In this document: positions 52,780 to 63,257 of the stretch, one piece after another | How the letters are laid out: each line of letters opens with the position of its first letter | Numbering within the stretch: position 1 is the stretch's first letter | Source of the DNA: Indolivaga macrotermitis | GTDB lineage: Bacteria > Bacteroidota > Bacteroidia > Bacteroidales > Dysgonomonadaceae | DNA: 64,000 bases | Assembly: GCF_900128985.1 (NCBI RefSeq) | Contig: NZ_FQUC01000002.1 | Location: 248,001 to 312,000 of the forward strand | Direction: 5' to 3' | Translations under genes and position numbers: made by a program | Notes under the pieces: model-generated | Seen by the model: only the letters and a program-made list of their open reading frames with translations | Databases searched by the model: none | What the model was told of the DNA's origin: nothing

Positions 52780-54819
52780 ATGGAACAAATAAATAAAGAA
52801 CAATATAAACAACATTTGAAAGGGAAAAGAGAAGTACTGGATAAAGCAGTTACACTCTTGAAACAAGAATTCATAGGTATTGACTCAGTTATCGACCAGA
52901 TTGCGAATGCTATTACCCCATGGTTTTTCTTTCCGGAGATGCAAGACCGGCCTGTAATTATCAATCTATGGGGGTTGACCGGAATAGGAAAAACATCAGT
53001 CATTAAGCGTCTGACTGAACTGATTGGATATACTGAACATTATTTCCGATTCGACCTTGGAGAATGTTCGAGCCAATACTTCGACATTCAGGATTCATTC
53101 AAAGATATTTACGAAAACTGTGATGGAGAACCCTTTATCATCGGATTAGACGAATTCCAACTGGCAAGAACGATCAACGAAGACCAGGAAGAAATAGATA
53201 GAGCATCTATCCGTGCTATATGGGATTTGCTCGATTCCGGGAAATTCGATGTTGTAAACTTCGATTACAATATGAGTTGGCTCAGCAAGCTTATCAAAAA
53301 ACTCGATTTAGCCCTGTTCAAAGGCGTGGAAGTTGAGAATGGGTTTATTTCTCAAAATGAAGATATATATTGGGACATTGTAAATCCGAATAATAAGCCT
53401 GAGAAAAAGAAAAACAAAAATGCAGAAAAAACGCTTTTTGTTTCCGAAGGTGAACTGGACTCAATCTTTGGCATGGTCGACCATCTCTTTCTGATAAAAA
53501 GCGAATTAAGGGAAAAACTCGATGTTATGGACGGAGATCAAACAATAGATTACCTGATAAGCCTTTACAAAGCTTCGTTGAAACCCAAGACTGTAGATTG
53601 TACAAAATCCCTTATATTCGTTATGGGCAATCTGGATGAAGTTTACACCATGAGCCGGAATTTTAATCCGGATATGAGTGCAAATGAATTTCATCGTCAA
53701 TCGAAAGAGATAACTGTTACAGAGGTGAAACAGGCTTTGCTAAACCGTTTCCGAAGCGAACAGATAGCCCGGTTGGGGAATAACCACATTATTTATCCGG
53801 CATTCGATGAAAAATCATTTTTCGGAATTATCCGTCTGGAGCTAGATAAAATCAGGAAAAAAGTATCTGATACTTACGGACTGGAAATGCTGTTTGACAC
53901 TAAAGTCGAACGTCTGATATACGACGAAGGTGTTTTTCCGACACAGGGAACACGGCCTCTCTTCACAACGGTTCATCAGATTGTAAATACACGTTTAGGC
54001 AAGATCCTGAACGAAATTTACTTGAACGGTTTCGAAGCCGATTCTCTCCGGTTTACCATAAACGAAGAAGCCTCGGCAAAAGATAATACCGCTCTGCAAA
54101 TAGATTTTCTGAAAAACGATGCGGTCATTCACCATATAACAGATCAGCAACCATTAGTACTAGGAAAACTGCGGCAGGAAAAACAAAACGACGAACAGGC
54201 AATTGTTGCCGTTCATGAGAGCGGACATGCTATTCTCTCGTCTGTATTAATGAAAACGATTCCTGATGTTGTTTTCTCTGTAACTGCAGATAGTAACAGT
54301 AGCGGCTTTGTACTCATGCGCCCCGAATGGAATTATATTTCGAAAAAAGAAATCATAAACCGTCTGGCAGTATTACTCGGTGGATTAGTTGCCGAACGTA
54401 TTTTATTCGGAGATGAGAATGTAACTATCGGTTCTAGTTCCGATCTGGGTAAAGCAACACATTTGGCCACATATGCAGTCTATATCTGCGGAATGGGTGA
54501 GGTAAAAGCTACTTTCGGTAATGAGAATATGAACAGTACACCTTCGGTTATATTTGACAATAGCAGTGAAACTGTAAATAAAGATGCCAAGGAGTTACTT
54601 ATAAAAGCAGAGCAATTAGCCGAAACGACACTGAATAAGCAAAGAAAACTATTGATCAAGATGGCAGATTATCTGAGTGATAAACGGACATTAAACAAAG
54701 AACAAATGCGAGACTATATCAAAGAATATGCAACAGATTTCGACTTGAACGAGATAGTTGAAGATGCCGAACATTTATTCTATCGTAAACATCTTAAAGA
54801 ACTGGCCGAAAAGCTTTAA
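52780..54819 (+). CDS. Soluble Clp-like AAA+ ATPase fused to FtsH-like M41 peptidase
   Basis: A 679-residue cytoplasmic protein without membrane helices. The AAA+ module has Walker A GLTGIGKT (65-72), Walker B FIIGLDEF (119-126), a sensor-1-like LIFVMGNLDE and a Clp-type small domain (GTRPLFTTVHQIVNTRL). The C-terminal module is an M41 metallopeptidase: HESGH at 479-483, LAVLLGGLVAERILFG, and the third ligand Asp near 555 in IGSSSDLGKAT. FtsH normally has two N-terminal membrane helices and its own AAA subtype; here a Clp/ClpX-like ATPase replaces them. It should be an ATP-driven protease acting in the cytosol. Between RNA-repair genes, its natural substrates would be nascent chains or proteins of damaged ribosomes (inference). 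Confidence 0.88.
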   Translation: MEQINKEQYKQHLKGKREVLDKAVTLLKQEFIGIDSVIDQIANAITPWFFFPEMQDRPVIINLWGLTGIGKTSVIKRLTELIGYTEHYFRFDLGECSSQYFDIQDSFKDIYENCDGEPFIIGLDEFQLARTINEDQEEIDRASIRAIWDLLDSGKFDVVNFDYNMSWLSKLIKKLDLALFKGVEVENGFISQNEDIYWDIVNPNNKPEKKKNKNAEKTLFVSEGELDSIFGMVDHLFLIKSELREKLDVMDGDQTIDYLISLYKASLKPKTVDCTKSLIFVMGNLDEVYTMSRNFNPDMSANEFHRQSKEITVTEVKQALLNRFRSEQIARLGNNHIIYPAFDEKSFFGIIRLELDKIRKKVSDTYGLEMLFDTKVERLIYDEGVFPTQGTRPLFTTVHQIVNTRLGKILNEIYLNGFEADSLRFTINEEASAKDNTALQIDFLKNDAVIHHITDQQPLVLGKLRQEKQNDEQAIVAVHESGHAILSSVLMKTIPDVVFSVTADSNSSGFVLMRPEWNYISKKEIINRLAVLLGGLVAERILFGDENVTIGSSSDLGKATHLATYAVYICGMGEVKATFGNENMNSTPSVIFDNSSETVNKDAKELLIKAEQLAETTLNKQRKLLIKMADYLSDKRTLNKEQMRDYIKEYATDFDLNEIVEDAEHLFYRKHLKELAEKL

Positions 54820-54832
54820 ATAAAGAAAATCA

Positions 54833-55426
54833 ATGGCAATACCTAAAAAAGGAAGCAGAAAGATAACCATAGATAATAACATCTTTGTATGGAAGATAAA
54901 GAAACATCCGAGCCACAACGAGCGGCATGATGTAGACTATCTGATACCTATTCAGCATATCGATGGCGGACAAATATTATTAGTCCGTTTAGGATATTGC
55001 CGTTCGGGATATAGCTTATCTCCTATTCAGGAAATAACGCCGTCTATCATTAAAAGATGTATTAAAGAGGCTACTATTAAAGGCTGGCATTTCGATAAAA
55101 AAGCAGCTCCATTGGTGTTAGATTTGGCGTATCTTCTGAGAGATGAAGCTATCTCTTTAACGAAACAGTTTTTTGATGAGATAATTAATAATTCTCGGAA
55201 CGAATCGGCAAACAAAATAGTTTCAAATGCAGACAGCCTGATGCAAGCCGGAGAATTTGAAATAGCTTTAGAAATGGTTATTGACAATTTAGCTGAATAT
55301 CAAATTGAATTACCAGAAGTAACTATAAATATAGCTGACAGGGCGCTAACTATTTATGGCAACCATAAGTATAAATCAGTATTGAGAGAGATACTCAAGA
55401 ACTATAAAAATGACAGAACAAGATAA
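54833..55426 (+). CDS. Uncharacterised 197-aa protein, possible MafI-like C-terminus
   Basis: The first 110 residues contain the recurrent hypothetical-protein signature MAIPKKGSRKITIDNNIFVW and a SPIQEITPSIIKRCIKEATIKGWHF segment. The last ~75 residues form a helical unit, ADSLMQAGEFEIALEMVIDN then AEYQIELPEVTINIADRAL, which recalls MafI-type immunity proteins. No catalytic motif is seen. It lies 13 nt after the AAA+/M41 gene and overlaps kptA by 17 nt, so it is translationally coupled to it. Function unknown. Confidence 0.6.
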   Translation: MAIPKKGSRKITIDNNIFVWKIKKHPSHNERHDVDYLIPIQHIDGGQILLVRLGYCRSGYSLSPIQEITPSIIKRCIKEATIKGWHFDKKAAPLVLDLAYLLRDEAISLTKQFFDEIINNSRNESANKIVSNADSLMQAGEFEIALEMVIDNLAEYQIELPEVTINIADRALTIYGNHKYKSVLREILKNYKNDRTR

Positions 55427-55952
55427 AAAACGGATCGGTAAATTCCTGAGCCTTATTCTCAGGCACGATCCTCAAAAAATAGGAATAGAGCTCGATGAAC
55501 AAGGTTGGGCTAAAGTGAGTGAACTGATAGAGAAATGCAAAAAGCATCGTTATCACTTTTCGAGGGAAGATCTTATAGAGATTGTTGAGACAAACGATAA
55601 GCAGCGCTACTCATTCAATGAAAAGCGCAGTAAAATCAGGGCAAATCAAGGGCATTCGATAGACATTGACCTAGCCTTATCACCTACTGAACCTCCCGAA
55701 TATTTATATCATGGGACAGCAACACGTTTCCTTAGCTCTATTATGGAACAAGGCATTGTGAAAGGCAGCCGCCAGCATGTTCATTTGAGTAAAAATAAGG
55801 AGACAGCTGATAAAGTAGGCTCGCGCCACGGAAAACCGGCTATTTTAACAATCATGTCGGGAAAAATGTATACGGATGGCATTCTGTTCTATCAATCGGA
55901 GAATGGTGTCTGGCTGACCGATTATGTGGATACAAAGTATATATCCGAATAA
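55410..55952 (+). CDS. kptA: RNA 2'-phosphotransferase (KptA/Tpt1 family)
   Basis: A 180-residue enzyme that uses NAD+ to remove a 2'-phosphate from RNA, releasing ADP-ribose 1'',2''-cyclic phosphate. Conserved parts are present: GKFLSLILRHDPQKIGIELD (Arg-His), RSKIRANQGHSI (Arg), YLYHGTATRFL and SRQHVHLSKNKETADKVGSRHG. In eukaryotes Tpt1 finishes tRNA splicing. In bacteria its substrate is uncertain, since RtcB does not leave a 2'-phosphate. Its presence in an rtcB-prfH operon gives a rare clue that its substrate arises from RNA damage or repair (inference). Confidence 0.92.
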   Translation: MTEQDKKRIGKFLSLILRHDPQKIGIELDEQGWAKVSELIEKCKKHRYHFSREDLIEIVETNDKQRYSFNEKRSKIRANQGHSIDIDLALSPTEPPEYLYHGTATRFLSSIMEQGIVKGSRQHVHLSKNKETADKVGSRHGKPAILTIMSGKMYTDGILFYQSENGVWLTDYVDTKYISE

Positions 55953-55971
55953 ATGATAAAAAATAAAAAAC

Positions 55972-56757
55972 ATGAAAATTATAGATATAGGTATAAATCT
56001 AATGCACCGGTCGTTTAACGAAGACCGGGAAGCCGTAGTACAATCGGCTATTGAATCAGGGGTAAGCCCCCTGATCATAACAGGAACAAGTGAGAGAAGC
56101 AGCGTATTAGCAGCAAAATACGCATCTTCATATCCCGGTAAATTATATAGTACTGCCGGAATACATCCACACGATGCAAAATCATGTACAACTGATACTA
56201 TCAAAAATCTGAAAATTCTTACCAGAAAAAGCTGTGTTGTGGCCATCGGTGAGTGCGGATTGGATTATAACCGTGATTTCTCGCCCCGGGAAACTCAGCG
56301 TAATTGCTTCGAAGCACAAATTGAATTAGCTTGCGAAACAGGCTTACCATTGTTCCTACACGAGAGAGACGCTTTTGATGATTTTTACGGAATATTAGAA
56401 AAACATCAAAACGATATAAGTAATATGGTTGTTCATTGCTTTACCGGTCAGAAATATCAACTGGAAAAATATCTGGAACTAGGTTGCCATATCGGACTGA
56501 CAGGATGGATATGCGATGAGCGGCGAGGCAAGCATCTACCTGATCTAGTGAAGATTATTCCGAAAGACAGACTAATGATCGAAACAGATGCACCGTTCTT
56601 AATTCCGCGAAATCTGGAGAAAAAACCTAATAATGGAAGAAATGAACCCCAATATCTGGTTCACATATTAGATGAACTCGCCTATTATCTGGATGAAGAC
56701 ATTGACGATTTGGCTGATTGTATATATATGAATACCAAAAGATTCTTTAACATTTAA
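55972..56757 (+). CDS. tatD: TatD-family metal-dependent nuclease
   Basis: A 261-residue TIM-barrel hydrolase, very close to E. coli TatD in layout. Visible segments are DIGINLMHRSF, STAGIHPHDAKS, VAIGECGLDYNRDFS, LHERDAF, VVHCFTGQKYQ, GLTGWICDERRG and LMIETDAPFLIPRNL. These supply the His and Asp metal ligands. TatD is a 3'-5' exonuclease on DNA and RNA. It starts 19 nt after kptA and precedes a strong terminator, so it is the last gene of the operon; trimming damaged RNA ends is a reasonable role. Confidence 0.93.
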   Translation: MKIIDIGINLMHRSFNEDREAVVQSAIESGVSPLIITGTSERSSVLAAKYASSYPGKLYSTAGIHPHDAKSCTTDTIKNLKILTRKSCVVAIGECGLDYNRDFSPRETQRNCFEAQIELACETGLPLFLHERDAFDDFYGILEKHQNDISNMVVHCFTGQKYQLEKYLELGCHIGLTGWICDERRGKHLPDLVKIIPKDRLMIETDAPFLIPRNLEKKPNNGRNEPQYLVHILDELAYYLDEDIDDLADCIYMNTKRFFNI

Positions 56758-56791
56758 TTATTCCGCATAATGAACTTAGCCGATATACAAA

Positions 56792-56829
56792 AATAAGGCA
56801 GGAAACTATAAGAAGTATCCTGCCTTATT
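56792..56829. terminator. Bidirectional terminator after tatD
   Basis: AATAAGGCAGGA (56792-56803) pairs perfectly with TCCTGCCTTATT (56818-56829), 12 bp, with AT-rich flanks on both sides. It ends the repair operon and the convergent aldo/keto reductase genes. Confidence 0.85.
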
Positions 56830-56845
56830 GCATTTTAATTATAGA

Positions 56846-57835
<990 letters not shown>

Positions 57836-57865
57836 TTATTTATTTAAATCAAACAACACAGTTCA

Positions 57866-58765
<900 letters not shown>

Positions 58766-58938
58766 TTATAGCTACATTGCCCATACTCCATTTTCGGCAT
58801 TATATCTAACTCTCCAAAACAGAGACTCTACGGCTCTCTTCTATATTTTAATATCCTATCCGGAATATGAAAACAAAGGTATCACGAAGGCAGGTATAAG
58901 CATTTGCCTGCTTAGCTCAAACAACTAGTCTGTGTAGC

Positions 58939-59766
58939 TCAACTATAGTGTGTAGGAGAATAACCGAAGTTTTCTTTATAAGCCCTCGAGAAATGTGAAA
59001 GATCCTTGAACCCTACTTCGAGATAGACATCCGACACTTTTTTCTTTTCATTCATGATCTTGTCCTGAGCAATCTGAAGTCGTTTTTTCATAAGCCATTT
59101 ATGGGGAGAGAGTAAGCTTATTTTCTTAAAATCACGTTTGAATGAAGCCAGGCTCCGGCCTGTGAAATGGGCAATTTCTTCCATAGACAAGTCATACATA
59201 TAGTTCTCATTCATAAAATCAATAATGTCGATTTTCCACGGATCAGAAAAGTCAAACAAAGACGAATAAAACTTTTTGTCTACATTCAACAGAGAAAATA
59301 CGCCTTCTATCTGTTTCAGCCTCATTATATCATCAGAGGGTTCTATCGATGTATCAAAATACGGCGTCATAGAAAGAAACAGGCTTTCGATACTTGGCAC
59401 TTTGGGCAACTTAATAACACTCGATTGCGATCTTTTAGTACCAATAGGAAGGCTTTGATTCTCAATTTTATGAAACATCTCCTTCAAAAAACTACGCTTG
59501 AAAGTCATAAAAATCCCTTTAAACCATTCACCGTCTTTAGGGAGCTTGTTCATAATAACCCGGTTATCTTTCCTGAGAAAGACACATTCTCCGGCTCCAA
59601 CTGTAGTTGTCACACCACCCTCTTCGATAAGGTATTCCCCTGAATAAATATATACTAAAGTATGATCCTTTACCATTTGAGAACAGACATGTTCTGTATC
59701 AATATAGTAACTAAAAAATATGTCTGAATACCCGAACACCAAGGCTTTATTTTGTTTTGATTCCAT
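58939..59766 (-). CDS. AraC-family transcriptional regulator
   Basis: A 275-residue regulator. The N-terminal ~170 residues include a cupin-like strand set (LVYIYSGEYLIEEGGVTTTVGAGECVFLRK). The C-terminal 100 residues hold two helix-turn-helices (LSMEEIAHFTGRSLASFKRDFKK and VSDVYLEVGFKDLSHFSRAYKENFGYSPTHY). It lies upstream of two aldo/keto reductases on the same strand, an arrangement like YqhC with its aldehyde-responsive reductases, so it probably controls them in response to a carbonyl stress signal (inference). Confidence 0.9.
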   Translation of the reverse strand: MESKQNKALVFGYSDIFFSYYIDTEHVCSQMVKDHTLVYIYSGEYLIEEGGVTTTVGAGECVFLRKDNRVIMNKLPKDGEWFKGIFMTFKRSFLKEMFHKIENQSLPIGTKRSQSSVIKLPKVPSIESLFLSMTPYFDTSIEPSDDIMRLKQIEGVFSLLNVDKKFYSSLFDFSDPWKIDIIDFMNENYMYDLSMEEIAHFTGRSLASFKRDFKKISLLSPHKWLMKKRLQIAQDKIMNEKKKVSDVYLEVGFKDLSHFSRAYKENFGYSPTHYS

Positions 59767-60029
59767 ATATCTGTTTGGTTAAAATCGCTGTTATAATTGA
59801 TTAATACAAAAATAGAATGATATCCGAAAATATACTTTTGTCATTCAAACCATTACTTGTTCAAATCAAACAATAGGTATCGGAGATTATAAAAAAGCTT
59901 CAGTCCGGTTGCGGATTCTGGTTTTTCAATATATTAAATTACGGAACATCGCATCTTTTCTGTGACCAGTTACGTCTAACTATATATTATCCGCCAATGA
60001 GGTAATGTCAAACTAATAAAAATAAGCAA

Positions 60030-60914
60030 ATGAAAGATTTTTTTAAGGTAGCACTACTTACAGTGATTGTTAGTATTATTTTTATCGGGATTTCTATAGC
60101 TGTCCCATATTCACAATCATTCCGCGAAATAAGTGGTGATTCGGGTCTGACAGGTATAGCAACTTTACTGATTCTGAACCTTTTCTGTTGCTACACTATC
60201 TTTTATGTGATCAGAAATTCTACGCTTTCGGGTATAAAAACCATTATCTGTTTATCCATTTCATTACCATGTGTATATATATTTATGACACAAATCGAAA
60301 CACTGTTCTTCATCTCAGCATTTCCTGCATTGACAAAAATGGATGTTCTGCTGATCATGTTTTCTAATTCTGTTCCTTTAGTTATTGGTATATTAATCGG
60401 GAATAAAATATTTGCCCGAAAAGAGAAAATAATAAATTATGAAATTGAGAGCAAAACCCTTTTTTCGAAGAAAGGATTGATTGCAAAAATATTCATTATC
60501 GGTTTTTTATATGCCATTATCTATTTCCTATTTGGCTATTTTGTAGCTTGGCAATCAGAAGATTTGCGGATATTTTATTCGGGAAGTCCATTAAAAGATA
60601 GCTTTATAGAAAAACTGATTTCTAATTTCAAAGAAGATCCATTTATATATCTTTTTCAAATTGTCAGAGGAATACTTTTCGCATTGTTTATTTCCCCAAT
60701 TGTATTCCTATTTAGTAATAAATCTAAAACTCTTTTAGTAAGCATCATATTAATATATGCCACTACAGCTCTTTGCCTAATCATTCCCAATAAACTATTT
60801 CCCGACAGTGTCAGGTGGGCACATTTTATAGAAATGTCAACCTCCATGCTACTATTTGCATTTGTAACATGGTTTGTTTATAACAAGATTAGTATAAAAA
60901 CAAACAACGGCTGA
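60030..60914 (+). CDS. Uncharacterised polytopic membrane protein
   Basis: A 294-residue protein with about eight hydrophobic helices: VALLTVIVSIIFIGISIAV, ATLLILNLFCCYTIFYVI, IICLSISLPCVYIFM, VLLIMFSNSVPLVIGILIG, IFIIGFLYAIIYFLFGYFVA, IVRGILFALFISPIVFLF, TLLVSIILIYATTALCLII and SMLLFAFVTWFVYNKI. No catalytic or transporter motif is recognised. It stands alone between opposite-strand genes, with its own terminator (60920-60944). Confidence 0.65.
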   Translation: MKDFFKVALLTVIVSIIFIGISIAVPYSQSFREISGDSGLTGIATLLILNLFCCYTIFYVIRNSTLSGIKTIICLSISLPCVYIFMTQIETLFFISAFPALTKMDVLLIMFSNSVPLVIGILIGNKIFARKEKIINYEIESKTLFSKKGLIAKIFIIGFLYAIIYFLFGYFVAWQSEDLRIFYSGSPLKDSFIEKLISNFKEDPFIYLFQIVRGILFALFISPIVFLFSNKSKTLLVSIILIYATTALCLIIPNKLFPDSVRWAHFIEMSTSMLLFAFVTWFVYNKISIKTNNG

Positions 60915-60919
60915 ACAAT

Positions 60920-60944
60920 AAAAGTGTCTCTATAAGACACTTTT
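60920..60944. terminator. Terminator between convergent genes
   Basis: AAAAGTGTCT (60920-60929) pairs with AGACACTTTT (60935-60944). A-run and T-run flanks allow use in both directions. Confidence 0.8.
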
Positions 60945-60950
60945 ACCATT

Positions 60951-61619
60951 TCACAATTTCCCTCTGTATTCATCCATAATCGCAGAAAATAATTCACCTG
61001 TCGTAGGTGGTGTATATGTAATCAAATTGGCCCCGGCTTCAATTGTAGAAAGAATACTTTCGGGAGTAGGTCCTCCTGTTGCTATTATCGGAAAATCGGG
61101 GTGTCTCTTTCTTATATTGTGAACAATACTTGCAGTATTAGAGCCTCCCGAAACATTGAATATTGATACTCCGGCCTTGATTCTCGACTCGAAATCTTCT
61201 TTTTCAGACACCACTGTTATAACAATGGGGATATCTAACCTCTCCTTCATTTCCGAAATTAAGCTGTTAGGTGTAGGTGCATTCAGCACTACACCATAAG
61301 CCCCATTTAACTCTGCATTAATTGCAATATCAATAGAGCGTTGTCCACTTGTAATGCCACCTCCTACACCACAAAACACAGGTGTGGGTGAGATCTCTAT
61401 AATTGCCTGATTAATTGCTATCTGGGGTGTAAAGGGATAAACCGCGATCACTCCGTCCGCATTATTGTTTTTAATAATGGCTAAGTCTGTAGAAAACACC
61501 AGTGATTTCAATCGCTTACCGAAAATATTAATGCCACTTGCATTGTATATCTCTTCCGGCATTTTTATTGGCTTCTTACGCAGTGCTGATTCAATTATCG
61601 GGATAGGTATTTTATTCAT
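60951..61619 (-). CDS. TIM-barrel protein, putative phosphate-binding
   Basis: A 222-residue soluble protein with the rhythm of a beta/alpha barrel: DGVIAVYPFTPQIAINQAII, TPVFCGVGGGITSGQRSID, GAYGVVLNAPTPNSLISEM, IPIVITVVSEKEDFESRI, GVSIFNVSGGS and PIIATGGPTPESILSTIEAG. The last segments resemble the phosphate-binding loops of aldolase- or HisA/TrpF-like barrels. The reaction is unknown. It is transcribed alone. Confidence 0.6.
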   Translation of the reverse strand: MNKIPIPIIESALRKKPIKMPEEIYNASGINIFGKRLKSLVFSTDLAIIKNNNADGVIAVYPFTPQIAINQAIIEISPTPVFCGVGGGITSGQRSIDIAINAELNGAYGVVLNAPTPNSLISEMKERLDIPIVITVVSEKEDFESRIKAGVSIFNVSGGSNTASIVHNIRKRHPDFPIIATGGPTPESILSTIEAGANLITYTPPTTGELFSAIMDEYRGKL

Positions 61620-61802
61620 AAAGCATTAGTATAATCAGTTTACAATGATCCATAAAGAGTAAACCCCAATCTTACAAGAGAAGTTTATTCCGACAGTCAG
61701 ACACAACTACTTATTATTATTTATATAGAAATTTTCACTAAATTTCATATCTGAAAGATATATAACCGTTTACCGACACTAAAATACTATGATAAAGCAA
61801 CA

Positions 61803-61832
61803 AAGCCCGAAACTTATTAAAGTTTCGGGCTT
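61803..61832 (-). terminator. Strong terminator of the WYL/GyrI/YciI/OmdA-like genes
   Basis: AAGCCCGAAACTT (61803-61815) pairs perfectly with AAGTTTCGGGCTT (61820-61832) around a 4-nt loop. On the minus strand TTGTTGCTTTAT follows. It is about 75 nt after the OmdA-like stop. Confidence 0.85.
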
Positions 61833-61908
61833 CTATATTTATTTCTCATCTTATACAATAAGCATTCGAATTAGTGCAGTTCTATGAAGAGTAAAATACA
61901 AATAGAAG

Positions 61909-62397
61909 TTATTTTAGTTTATCATAAAACTTCTCTCCTTTTTGCAGCATTATGATTGATTTAGCAATGCGGTCAGCTTTTGTTTGCTCTGTTTTGGCTG
62001 AATTAATCCAGTCTACAAATGCTTTTTTCTGGCCATCACTATAATTTTCAAATTTCTCTAAAACACCATCTTCATACTTCATGCACAGAATCAGTTCTTC
62101 GGGAATAATCAAAGGCGTTTTATCCTCGTATATAGTAACATGTACTGTGTCAGGCGCTTCCTTTTGTATCTTTTTCTTTATCGCCGATTTCACGGGAAGA
62201 ACAAGATTTCCGTTTCCAAGAGGCATAAGATGCACATTCGAGAACTCATAATCATCGATTTTCCCTTTCACTTTTAACATCCCAAAAGGAGCTTTAGCCA
62301 TCGGTATTTCAGGTATTTCGACATAAGTAACAGAACCTTTATAGTCCGGTTTCTGTAGCTGATAATCTTTATCTACTAATGGCTTTTCTATTTCCAT
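61909..62397 (-). CDS. YdeI/OmdA-like protein (DUF1905 plus bacteriocin-protection domain)
   Basis: A 162-residue soluble protein. The N-terminal ~90 residues match the DUF1905 barrel (FGMLKVKGKIDDYEFSNVHLMPLGNGN and LPVKSAIKKKI). The C-terminal part is the OmdA-like helical unit, FENYSDGQKKAFVDWINSAK then KADRIAKSIIMLQKGEK. Members have been linked to bacteriocin or peptide resistance and stress; the mechanism is unclear. It is on the same strand as the upstream YciI-like gene, 47 nt away. Confidence 0.82.
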   Translation of the reverse strand: MEIEKPLVDKDYQLQKPDYKGSVTYVEIPEIPMAKAPFGMLKVKGKIDDYEFSNVHLMPLGNGNLVLPVKSAIKKKIQKEAPDTVHVTIYEDKTPLIIPEELILCMKYEDGVLEKFENYSDGQKKAFVDWINSAKTEQTKADRIAKSIIMLQKGEKFYDKLK

Positions 62398-62444
62398 TTA
62401 GATCAATATTTTTTACGATTGTGACAATTCTCCTATTACGACAT

Positions 62445-62783
62445 TTACATATTTGTATAATGCATCAGCAGGTAGTTATTGGCAGAGTTAGCCTCCTGTA
62501 TTTCATGAATAAGATAAGTATTATATCCTTTCCGGACAATAAAAGGATCCCGCAATACATAACTCTCGGCTTCTTCATACGATTTTGCATTCAGTATAAG
62601 CATTGCTTTATCTTCTCTACCCAACAACGGCCCGCATAAAAAAAGTATCCCTTTAGAATCCAAATCCTTTAAATGTTCAACATGTGCATTTGTCGCATCT
62701 GTTACCTGCTCTGCTGTAAAAGTATCCTCAGTATTTAGGTCCTGATAAATAATCAAAAACTTAGATATTTTCGCGTTCTCCAT
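62445..62783 (-). CDS. YciI-like protein
   Basis: A 112-residue single-domain protein of the dimeric alpha-beta barrel type: FLIIYQDLNTEDTFTAEQV, AHVEHLKDLDSKGILFLCGP, KAMLILNAKSYEEAESYVLR and DPFIVRKGYNTYLI fit YCII-related proteins (conserved His and Asp). Its reaction is unknown. It begins 3 nt after the GyrI-like gene. Confidence 0.8.
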   Translation of the reverse strand: MENAKISKFLIIYQDLNTEDTFTAEQVTDATNAHVEHLKDLDSKGILFLCGPLLGREDKAMLILNAKSYEEAESYVLRDPFIVRKGYNTYLIHEIQEANSANNYLLMHYTNM

Positions 62784-62786
62784 AAT

Positions 62787-63257
62787 TTATTTCATCGGAA
62801 TGCATAAGTCTACTGTGCAAGGAGCATTCTCATCTTCAGGATCGCCACAAGTTATATATAGCTCATAATGATCACGCATATCATATTCATACCCTTTTTC
62901 ATTAAACTCGGCATATACTTTTTGCCATGCTTCACCATATTCTGACATATTTACCTCTACTTGCATCACAAAATATTTTCCTCCACTTATAGTATAATGC
63001 TTCATCCCTTCACCTAATGCAATACCCGAAAGATCTTCCAGACATGCTTCCGAACGCAATTTCTCAGCCGGGGTATGCATTGGATCATCGTGATAAACCC
63101 CTGCCATTTTAGGAGAAGCCGCCCAGAGATTATTTGCTCCTGCCCATTCAGCAAGCTTCTCAAATGCTCCCGCAATACCGGCGTATTCGCCAACATGTGA
63201 AACTGCAATTGTCTTGATCGGTTCGAGGTTCTTAACCTCTGCGCTGTTTATTTTCAT
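62787..63257 (-). CDS. GyrI-like small-molecule-binding protein
   Basis: A 156-residue protein with the GyrI-like/SOUL-type fold of AraC effector-binding domains: TIAVSHVGEYAGIAGAFEKLAEW, AGVYHDDPMHTPAEKLRSEA, the KHYTISGGKYFVMQVEVN strand and a C-terminal DHYELYITCGDPE. Stand-alone members bind drugs or act as gyrase modulators. Its ATG overlaps the stop of the WYL regulator (ATGA), so it is translationally coupled and may serve as a ligand sensor for that circuit (inference). Confidence 0.85.
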   Translation of the reverse strand: MKINSAEVKNLEPIKTIAVSHVGEYAGIAGAFEKLAEWAGANNLWAASPKMAGVYHDDPMHTPAEKLRSEACLEDLSGIALGEGMKHYTISGGKYFVMQVEVNMSEYGEAWQKVYAEFNEKGYEYDMRDHYELYITCGDPEDENAPCTVDLCIPMK

